From Pyropia yezoensis (Eukaryota > Rhodophyta > Bangiophyceae > Bangiales > Bangiaceae), in assembly GCA_009829735.1 (NCBI GenBank), contig CM020620.1, positions 24,154,020-24,218,019 of the forward strand: a stretch of DNA of 64,000 bases. Direction: 5' to 3'. Under the pieces are notes generated by a model. That model worked only from the letters and a program-made list of their open reading frames with translations. It was not told where the DNA came from and did not search any database. Position numbers and translations under genes: made by a program. Of this stretch, positions 55,416-64,000 are shown one piece after another. The first letter of the stretch is position 1; every line of letters begins with the position of its first letter.

Positions 55416-57601
55416 GGGGCTTGCGCGATCCCGCGCGCGCGTGAGAGGGGCGGGGGGGGGGAACGGAGGGTGTCGGTCCAGAGCAAACTGCCCTGCCACG
55501 TCGAGCCGCCGGCAGTGGCCCCGAGGTGCTGGTGCAGTGACAGAGTAAATGTATCGTATCGTATCGAAAGAACAACGCGTGTCGTCGTTTGGTGGGGGGG
55601 GGGACGGCGGCGCTGTGGCCATCGTCGCCGCCGCTGTCTCTGCTCGTGGCGCGGCCTCGGGTGCTCCTCGTTGCACCTGCCGTCACCCCCCGCTGCCGCC
55701 CCCTCCCGCCCCTCCCCCCTCTTCCCCAATGTCTTGCTGCCATTCATGCTCCGCAAGGTTGGAAAATTCCGCCGGGGACCCTCCTGTGCGGCGTCTACCC
55801 GGGCGCGCCCGTCTAGGGTGGCAACCATCCCCGGGTGCCGAGCGCCGGCACTGCGACGGCCACCACTACCTTTTGGCTGCCGCCCGACCCATCCGTCGCT
55901 GAATTGTCGCTGTTTGGGGTCGCGCAAGTCACTGCCTCACGTATCCATCCCACCGTCACCGTGGCCGTCGTCACGTGGCCGTCCCGGTGGTGACCAAGGC
56001 GGGAGGCATGGCACGCCGCGCGGCTGCTCGAGTAAGAGGCCTTCTTCACCTGCAGGTGCCACGTTGCCGCGCACGTGTCCCCACACGCGTGAAAATGCTC
56101 ATCGCAGTCGTGTCCACCAATCAATTTAGAGAGTTTTTACTGCGCGTTAATCTCGTGGACAGTGTGAGGTGTCCACCAATCTCGTGGACAGTGTGAGACA
56201 CAAGGATTTGAAAACGTCTACAGCGACCACCGATGCGTGCAAACCGTTTTCCAATGACCACGGAGATTCCCGGCAAACCCCCCGCCGGAGGGGGCTTGCA
56301 CGCATCACGTTGCTGCGCGTGCAGCGGGTCGTCCACTCTCTTTCTCCCCCCCTCCCCCTGCAGCAGCTTGACCACCCCACGTGTGCGCCGGCCGGCCGAT
56401 CGCTACGCCGCCTCGACACGCGCTTGCCAGCTATCTAAATACTATGTACAAATTTTTGTAGCTATATTGCTATGTAGCCCTACGGTTCCGGTGGGGGGCG
56501 GTACCGTATAAATAGGAGGGTGGGTTTTGTATATAGCGGGGAGGTGACTGCCTACCCGCCCTCCACTGACCCCCAGCAGCCACACCCGTCCCTGTGGACG
56601 GTAGATAGTTGTGGCAGTGCATCCAAGAGCTGAGAGCATGTCTACAGGTGTGACCCAAAACCCATACTGTGTGTATGTCTGGGTTTTTAGCGCAGAGCAA
56701 GTCTATCGGTGAACCTAAAACCCATATAGAATAGCTCTGAGCTATCCGCTGAGCCAAATGTAGCTCAGAGGATTGCTCACAGCTAAATACTTTTTCCGGC
56801 CTCGAGCAATAGCCAAGCCAATCACGTGCCTCCATCTGGGGAATGAGCGATGGTGACACGACCGACTTTCCTTCGGAACTGAAGGACAATTGTGCAGAAG
56901 CGCCAAGCAAATCTGGCACTGCTGCTCCCGGCGTCTTCCCCACGTTCTGGCACCGCGACGCGCTTATCCCCGCTCTCCATATCCACTGCGTGTACCATGG
57001 CGTCCCCCACGGACAGGCCAAGTCCCTCGGCTGTCACTAATCCTGCTCCTACACCGAGCCCTCCTCTGTCTCGTCTGTCTGGCGAGATGGATTCATCAGC
57101 GTCGCCCGCGGCGGGCGCGGCCGCACCGCGAGGCCCCAACAGTACGCCAGACGAGAACCCGGCTTTGGCGCGCTGCACCGTGGTTTCTATTGCTGGCCTA
57201 CCCTACTTGTCTCCCACGCCACGACGCAGGATGTGGGGCCAGCACATTCCCGCCGGGGGAAGCTGCCGCCATACACACGTGCACAACGGCCTCCTCCTCG
57301 TCATCGTTGATCAGTACGTTGGCAATCAGCTCATCCATTGCTGGAAGAAAAAAAACGGGGGGGGGGGGGGGGGGTGAGAGGATGGTGGACGTATGGAGCG
57401 CGTGACGGTACAGTACATACACGCAAGACCGAGGCGACGGCAAGGATTGACTCCAGTCGACGCACATTGATTCAATGAGGCCCAGCCAGAACTAAGTGGA
57501 TTGCAATTCCCCGCGCAAGTGTGGGAAAGGTCGGAATATGGCTCAGCACCGATAGACATGCTCTGAGCTATTTGTCGCGAAAAACAGTACAATGTACTAT
57601 T
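55416..57601. other. Spacer, no supported gene
   Basis: 2.2 kb. Includes a 29-bp tandem duplication (AATCTCGTGGACAGTGTGAG at 56149 and 56178), two imperfect copies of a CCTAAAACCCATA-like phrase (about 56650-56735), a G-run (57357-57374), and GTACATAC at 57413-57420. A Ser/Pro-rich frame at 56892-57377 lacks any domain and may be chance. Confidence 0.45.
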
Positions 57602-57716
57602 GTGCGTCCCGCAAAAAGTGGACGTGCACGGGTCGTGCAGTGTGCGTTTGATTGGTCCAGTGGCCGATATTTGACATGAGCACGACACGAGCACGTCCAC
57701 TTTTTACGGGACGCAC
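57602..57716. mobile_element. 115-bp inverted-repeat mini-element (MITE-like), copy 1
   Basis: Ends in inverted arms GTGCGTCCCGCAAAAAGTGG and the matching CCACTTTTTACGGGACGCAC; the arms extend inward to about 45 bp with mismatches around a short centre (ATTGGTCCAGTGGCCGATA). Flanks show TA-rich bases. No coding capacity, so it would depend on a transposase elsewhere. Confidence 0.75.
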
Positions 57717-57733
57717 TATACATGTCATGTACT

Positions 57734-57848
57734 GTGCGTCCCGTAAAAAGTGGACGTGCACGGGTCGTGCAGTGTGGGATTGATTGGTCCAGTGGCCGAT
57801 ATTTGACATGATCACGACACGAGCACGTCCACTTTTTACGGGACGCAC
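57734..57848. mobile_element. 115-bp inverted-repeat mini-element (MITE-like), copy 2
   Basis: Near-identical to copy 1 (a few substitutions) and same orientation, separated by only 17 bp. Ends in the arms GTGCGTCCCGTAAAAAGTGG and its complement, followed by TATA at the right flank. Confidence 0.75.
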
Positions 57849-59537
57849 TATATCTAGCTGGATGAGTTTGGGTTTTAGCTCCACCGATGCATGTCGACAT
57901 GCTCTGCACCGCGTGATGGCGGCGGTGGCGGTGGCGGGCGGGGGAGGGGGTGTGTGTATCGATATGTCTGGCAAGAATCTGAGGGACACACCCTGCCCTC
58001 GTAGCCTCTTTTTGCACGCACGGCCGGGGTGTCCCTGCCTCGCCGCTGCGGGCACGTGACCGTCACGGGGCGCCCGTCCCTGCGGGGAGTGGACCTTTGG
58101 GGCCCCCGCCGCCGTTTGGCGTCGGCGCGGGGGGGGGGAGGCGGCGGGGGAAGAAGACCTACATCTGTACAGTACATGTAGAGGTACATACATGCAAGTC
58201 GGGCGGGAGGACAGGCGCGGCCATCGTCTCTCCCCGGCCGGGTGGCCGGCGTCGGTCACAAAGGGAGGGGCGGCGGCAGCGGCAAGCCGAGCCGCTAGCG
58301 GCGGCCAGCGACCTGGCGTCTGTAGATACACCCGCAGACAATGAGGGGGAGCACCAAGCAGCAGCACCGCCGCCCACCCCCCCCCCCCCCCTGGGGTGAC
58401 CCGCCCCTATGCACCGGCTGGGGGGGCGCAGTTTGCATCCGCCACCCCACCGACCAGCCCAGCCCAGCGCAGCCGCCCCGCCCGCCGCCGCGCCCGCCGC
58501 GCCCGCCCGCCCGCCCGCCCGCCCGCCCGCCCGCCCGCCCGCCCGCCCGCCCGCCCGCCAGCCGACCGGCCGTGGCGGGGGGACTGGTGGGGCGGGGGCG
58601 GGCGGGGCCTGGAAGGCGCGCCCCCCCCCCCCGCCAGCCCCCCCACCCACGTGCACAGCGCGGCGGTGCAGCGGCGCAATGTACGAGATGCGCCTACGCT
58701 GGTCTGCTCGCAGGGAAGGGGGGGGGGGGGGTGTGGGGAGGACGGGTGGGTGGGACGACGACTTTTTGCCCGTCTGCTTGCCTGGCCCCCCCCCCCCCCC
58801 CCCCCCCCAACCCCACCCCTCCCCCACCCACCCCCCCTTCTGGCTGGTCGGCCCGCTGCCACCCTTGCTCTATCCCCGCCGCTCGACGGGATTGCCCCCC
58901 CCCACCGGCTTGGCCGCCCCTCCCACGGCGCCTCGTGCCATTGGCCTCTTTTTTTTTTTTTTTTTTTTGTATCCTTCCGCGCTGTGCCAGAGACGACGGA
59001 CGGACGGACAGACGGACGGACGGAGGGGGGGGGGGGGGGGGTGGGGTGGGGTGGGGTGGGGGGGGGTGGGCCGGGCCGGGCCGCGTCGCTGCCGGCGCGT
59101 GTGCCGGCGGCGGCTCGGGGCGGCCGGCCGGCAGCGGCGGGGGCGGCGGCGGGCGGGCGGCGGGTGGAGCGGCGCGCGGGGCCTGGCGCACCACCGCGCC
59201 ACCCCCCCCCCACCACCACCACCACCACCGATACGGCAGCGTGTCGTCGTCTGTGTGCCCACACGCGCCGCGCCCGCCTCCCCCCCCCCTCTCCCTACCA
59301 CCACCGCACACACAGCCGGTTCCCACCCGTCCTCTTCGGTGGGCCGCTGCGGTGCGCGCTCCCCCGCGGCCGTCGCCAGGGCGGTGGGGGCGCGACGAGG
59401 GGGGACGCACCAGCTGTGGATGAGGCCGCTCCGCGCCGCCGCCGCGGCCGACTGGGGTGCCCCCCGGCCGTGCCATCCCCCCCGCTGCGCGACGGGCGTG
59501 GCGTGAGGCGCGCATCTCCGTCCCCCCACCCCTCCAT

Positions 59538-59568
<31 letters not shown>

Positions 59569-60006
59569 CGGCACCTGCCCTTGCCCCTCGCCAGACGCGG
59601 GCGCCACCAAGCCACCCCCGCGTCCGCACTGGCGTTCACCACCTCCTGCCCTCACCCCCCCCCCCCGCCGGTTGCCGTCCCCCGCCGCCGGCCCCACCGC
59701 CAGCCACTCATCCACCATCTGCCGCTCTCGTCCCCCTCCCCCCCCCCCCCCCTAACGCGCGCGCCTGGTGGTAGGTGCGCCCTCCCAGCCCACCCCCTTC
59801 CCTCCCGCGTCGCCCTCCGGGCCCTCCTCCGCCCCGGCGGTTTTTATTGGCGTCCAGGGTGAGCACCGCGTCTGCGCGCCGCCCCCCTCCACCACTACCA
59901 CCACCGCCACCGCCACCACTACCATTCCCACCACCACCACCATCACCACCACCACCCCCCCCCCCACCCCCACCGGCGACCCCCGACGGAGAGGACGCGG
60001 GCGCCC
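57849..60006. other. GC-rich spacer, no supported gene
   Basis: 2.2 kb with GTACAGTACATG and GTACATAC at 58166-58191, a (CCCG)n microsatellite at about 58500-58560, a T-run (58950-58969), a GACG-rich stretch (58990-59020) and long C and G runs. Frames here are Ala/Pro/Arg/Gly noise. Confidence 0.5.
58500..58560. repeat. (CCCG)n microsatellite
   Basis: About 15 tandem CCCG units. A related (GGGC)n tract lies at 39912-39945. Confidence 0.85.
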
Positions 60007-60470
60007 ATGACGCCCGGCGCCCCCGCTGCGTTGCCGACAGCTTCCGGGGGGGCGGGGGGGGCGTCGACGGCGGCGGTGGCGCGGCGGCGGTGGGCGGCCC
60101 CGGCGGGCCACCCGCCGGTGGGGCCCCACCCCAAGGACGCGGCCGCCGCCGCCGCCGCCGACGACGCAGCGTCGGAGCACGTAGGCAGACAGGGCGGCGG
60201 CGGCGGCGGCGGCGGCGGTGGCGTCGGCGGCGACGGTGCAGACGCCGATGGCACCGACGGCGTCTGGCGGGCCGGCGGCCGCGGCGGGGGCTCCCCCAGC
60301 AGCAGCAGCAGCAGCCGCGGCGGCGGCGAGCACCGTCGGCGGGGCGGTGGGGGCCTCCGTGTAGGCGCCCACCGGGGAGGCGCGGCTGCCGCCGCGGCGG
60401 GCAGCAAACGCAGCCGCGAGCCCCCCACCGACGGCGCGGGCGGCGGCCGCCGCGGCGGCGGCGGGGGCGT

Positions 60471-60510
<40 letters not shown>

Positions 60511-61003
60511 TGCGGCGGCAGCGGCAGTCCGCCACGGGCGCGGCGGGACCCGCGGATCCTCTCCCTCCTTGCCGCCGCGCAGCTGGTGGCGACGCAGCCC
60601 ATGGCGTGGGCGGCGGGCGGTGGGGGGGCGGCCGCCGCCGCCGCCGCCGCCACCACCCCGCACGCGCCGCGGCCCGCCGTCGCTGCCGCCCCCGCGGTGG
60701 CGCCCCCCACCCCTGCGCCCACCCCCGCGCCCACTCCCGCGCCCACCCCCGCGCCCACCCCCGCGCCCACCCCCGTTCCCACCCCCGCTCCCACCCCCGC
60801 GCCCACCCCCCGTGCGGGGACGGCGGCGGCAGCGGCGGCCGCCGCCGCCGCCCCACCCGAGCCGTCGCCAAAGGCGTTGCCGCCACCGCCGCCGTCGCGG
60901 TCCTCCCCCCCCCCGCCGCCGCCGCCGACGCCGCCGCAGCCGCCAGCCGCTTTGCCGCCACTCGTCGCCGGCGGCCGCCGGCTGGGCGGCCACCCGGCTG
61001 GGC

Positions 61004-61040
<37 letters not shown>

Positions 61041-61277
61041 AGCGGCGCACCCGCCCCTGTCCGCCCCCGCCGGCCCCCCCCCAGTGGCCTACCCGCGGGC
61101 GCTGCTGTCCCGGTGGACTTTTCCGTGGCCCGCCACGGCCCCCGGCGGGGGGGGGGTGGCGGGGGGGGCCGCCCTCCTGCCGCTAGCGCCGGCCGCGCCA
61201 GCAGTCGCAGGCGCGCCGGCAGCGCCGGGTGGGAGGTGGGCGGGCAGTGGCGGCGGCGGCGGCGGCGGTGGTGGTGG

Positions 61278-61308
<31 letters not shown>

Positions 61309-62344
61309 GGCCCGTTTGGCTCGCCCGCCGCGCCCGCCGCCGCCGCGTCGGCGCGGTCGGCGCGGTCCTCGTCGGCGACGGGGTGGCACGCGTCGGCCGG
61401 CGGGCGCGGCGGCGCCGCCGCGGGGGAGGTGGGGGGAGGATGGTGGGCGGCGCCCCCACCGCCACCGATACCGCCGCCGCCGCCGCCGACGCCGACACCG
61501 ACGCCGACGCCGCCGCTGCCGCCGCCGCCGTCGCCCATGTCCGGGCCTAGTCTGGGAGCGGGGGAGGGAGACGGGGTCCCCGCCGGCGGCGGGTGGGCGG
61601 CGCGCGCGTCGGCGGCGGCGGCGGCCGCCGGCAATGCGTGTGGTGCTGCTGTCATGGGACGCCCGCGGTCGGTGCCGTGTGGGAAGGGTCGTCTTGGTGG
61701 TGGCGGCGGTGGCGGCGGTGGCGGTGGTGGTGGTTGGTGGGGGGGGGGAGGGGGCGGCTGCGACAGTGGCTGCGACAGCGGCCACGACGGGGACCATGAC
61801 GGTCGCGCCGCCGCCGCCGCTGACGGGCACAACGACGCCAACGGCTACCCCGGTGGGGGCGTCGGGTCCAACAGAGCCGCGGCGTTCGGCGGCGGCGGCG
61901 GCCGCCGTCAGAGGCGGTCGCCCTCCCCCCGGTCCGACAACAGCCACCCCCACGGAGCCAGCGGCGGCGGCGGCGACGGCGGCGGCGGCGGCAGCGGCGG
62001 CGGCGGCGGCGCGTCCCCCACGCCCCCCCCCCCCCTCCCCCGGTCCACCCCCCCCCCCCCCCCCCCCCTTCGCCGCAGCGGCAGCGGCGGCGGGGGCGTG
62101 GCGTTTGACTGGGCCCCTTGGCTCGCCGCCCACAGCCCCGCCCTGGCCGCCGAGGCCGACGACCGCGCCGCCGCCGCCGCCGCGCTGGCCGCCGCCGGCG
62201 TGCGGGGCCCGCGGTACCTCCACCACATCCTCCGCGCGCTCCCCGGCTCCCCGCTCGACGCGCTGCGCGCGACGCTCCCCCGGGAGCTGCCGCCCGTCAT
62301 CCTGGCGCTCATTTGTGCGGCGGCGGGCGACGCGGGGCTCCACG

Positions 62345-62375
<31 letters not shown>

Positions 62376-62418
62376 ACCGCCGCTGCCGCCGCCAGCCGAG
62401 GGGGGGGGGGGGGGGGGG

Positions 62419-62453
<35 letters not shown>

Positions 62454-63218
62454 CACCCCGCCGCCAATGGGGCCGTTGTCGCCGCCCCTTTTGCGCTGGC
62501 AGCCCAGCCGGGGGGGATGCCCGCCGCAGACGGGGGAGCAGACGGGCGTGGCGGTGGCGGCGGCGTGCCTCTCTCCCTCCCCCGGTGGGCGACGGCGGCG
62601 GCGGCGGCGGGCGGGCGGGGCGGCGCCGCGGCTGCCGCCGCCGCCGCGCCCCCCTCCTCCCCGGGCGCGGCGGCCGCCGACGGCTGGCACGCCGGCCCCG
62701 CCGCCGCCGCGTGGGCGTCCCTGACCGCCGTGGCGGCGGCCGCCGCGGCGGCGCGGGAGCGGCAGCCGCCGCGGCCTGCCTCCACGGCGGCGGCGGCGGC
62801 GGCGGTCGACGCGGCGGCGTCGTCGTCCCGCCTGGCCGCCCACCCGCCTGGCGGTGGTGGCGGCGGCGGCGGCGGCGACGGCGGCGGCGGCGGCCGCCCC
62901 TTGCGCGGTGGGGGCGCGGCGACGGGCGCCGCGCCGCTGCTGCCACCCCCGCCGCTGCCGCCGCCGCCGCCGCCGCCGCCGCCGCGTGGCGCGCCAACGG
63001 CCGACGCGGACATGACGCGGCGGGCGGTGCGGGCGGTGGCGGCGGCGCAGGTGCGGCAGCGGGCGGGGGGCGGGGTGCCCGCGGCGGCCGCACGGGCGCT
63101 CCGGTGGGGCCCGTTTCGTGGGGTGGGGGGCGGGGGGGCGGGGGGGGGGCGGCGGGGGGGCGGTGCCGCCGCCCCGCCGTCGAGGCAGGACGCGACTGGG
63201 GGGGGGGGGGGGGGATGA
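60007..63218 (+). CDS. Probable Ala/Gly/Pro-rich protein, frame broken at a G20 run; function unknown
   Basis: Two plus-strand frames share the same composition and look like one gene: 60007 to about 62400, then a different frame to the stop at 63216-63218. The break coincides with a G20 run (62400-62419), so a length error or mutation there is the simplest explanation. Islands of non-repetitive, conserved-looking sequence are RRDPRILSLLAAAQLVATQP (about 60545-60605), YPRALLSRWTFPW (about 61090-61130), a helical region VAFDWAPWLAAHSPAL..RYLHHILRALPGSPLDALRA..LPPVILALICAA (about 62100-62330), and DADMTRRAVRAVAAAQV near the end. The helical region has a faint look of the C-terminal domain of RPAP3 but this is not secure. 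A TPAP minisatellite lies at 60705-60810. Low confidence that all of it is translated. Confidence 0.4.
60705..60810 (+). repeat. 12-bp minisatellite encoding TPAP
   Basis: CCCACCCCCGCG-type units recur about eight or nine times in a row within the 60007 frame. Confidence 0.85.
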
Positions 63219-63965
63219 CTGGCCCTGCCGTGAGGGCGGGCGGTGGCGCGCGTTTCGACCAGTGCTCCCGCGTGGAGGAGGGGGAGGGAAGGGTGCGTTG
63301 ACTTGGGGGGGGGGAGGGCGGGGTGGGTGTCGCCAGCCAGGGCGCCCAGACCGCAGACGGGAAGACACAAACGCTAGCACCGTTGCTGACAGACACGGTC
63401 ATGACACGGGGCGCGGGCTCCGTGTGCCCTCTTTCCGCTTCCCCCGCGCGCGTGGACTGCCTACCCACACACACACGTGCTTGGCGACGGGGGCCACGGA
63501 CCCCCCCCCACCCACCGCCCCCCCCAGACCCAGACCCAGCACATGCTCCCCCCCCATCGCCACGCCATGCCACCCCCTAGCGGCGACGGCGGTCCCCCCC
63601 CCCCCCCGCCCCCCCCCCCCGCCCCCCCCCCCCCCCCCTCCACGTCCCACTGCCCACTCCCAAGGCGCGAAAGGAGGGTGGCCAGCACCGGCGGCCGGCC
63701 GCGGCCGCCGCGCGGCCGCCCCCGGCCGGCGTCCCCCCCTCCCCATCCGCCCCCCCACCCACCCCCGTCCTCGCTGTCCCCACCGCCAGCCGCGTCCACC
63801 ACCCCGTCCCCGCCATGGCCGCCGCCGCCGCCGCCGCCGCCGCCGCTGCCGACGCCGCCACGCCCCCGCCGCGAGCCGCTGCGCGCGCGCTCCGAGCCGC
63901 TCTGCCGCCCGCGGCTGCCCGACCGCCCCGCCCGCTCCTTGCGGCCGGCAAAAAAGGCGAGCGCG

Positions 63966-64000
<35 letters not shown>
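63219..64000. other. Low-complexity end of window
   Basis: C-runs at 63595-63640 and a terminal C-run from 63967 to 64000, which may be an assembly artefact or a true homopolymer. No gene seen. Confidence 0.5.

Noticed and set aside
56892-57377. Ser/Pro-rich plus-strand frame
   Set aside because: Ends in a poly-Gly from a G-run and has no domain or leader.

Overview
The window is very GC-rich nuclear eukaryotic DNA, roughly 70% G+C by eye, with many runs of 10 to 30 C or G. Genes are mostly single-exon. Only two clear spliceosomal introns are seen (17442-17654 and 38381-38683 on the minus strand), both with GT..AG ends. There is a eukaryotic tRNA-Thr, a mitochondrial-type HslU, a NAP1-family histone chaperone and a methionine-synthase-reductase-like diflavin enzyme. 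Together with the long Pro/Gly/Ala tracts and C/T-rich leaders, this fits a bangiophyte red alga of the Porphyra/Pyropia type best. That taxonomic call is inference; no organellar or rRNA marker is present to confirm it.

Layout. 1-5.6 kb: an old LTR retroelement array, coding on the minus strand and running off the left edge. 5.7-6.7 kb: a dead Tc1/mariner (DD34E) transposase. 7.9-10.0 kb: an ankyrin-repeat protein. 10.0-14.8 kb: low-complexity GC desert. 14.8-18.8 kb: a two-exon secreted or membrane protein joining malectin, PKD-like, PA14-like, IPT/TIG and a glucose/sorbosone-dehydrogenase-like propeller. It is followed by convergent and divergent neighbours: a cupin (split by a G16 run), HslU and a NAP1-like protein. 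25.0-25.9 kb: a small MIT-like protein with a five-fold Cys repeat. 28.1-28.8 kb: a secreted Cys-rich protein.

31-51 kb: an extracellular-protein region. It holds three paralogues built from a signal segment, GGN-type glycine blocks, a variable Pro/Thr linker and a conserved helical C-terminus (31115, 34231 and 49231). It also holds a spliced secreted Cys-rich protein (39594 to 38155), a decayed DDE transposase (43.2-44.8 kb) and copies of an unclassified dispersed repeat. 51.9 kb: tRNA-Thr(AGT). 53.0-55.4 kb: MTRR-like reductase. 57.6-57.8 kb: twin 115-bp inverted-repeat mini-elements. 60.0-63.2 kb: a probable Pro/Gly/Ala-rich gene broken by a G20 run. The window ends in poly-C.

There is no operon logic. 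The recurring themes are proteins for the cell surface or matrix (at least five secreted or anchored products), and household functions of mitochondrial proteolysis, nucleosome assembly and cobalamin-enzyme reactivation. The most unusual global signals are a strongly over-represented intergenic octamer, GTATGTAC, and a C/T-rich tract placed just before the ATG of most of the genes.
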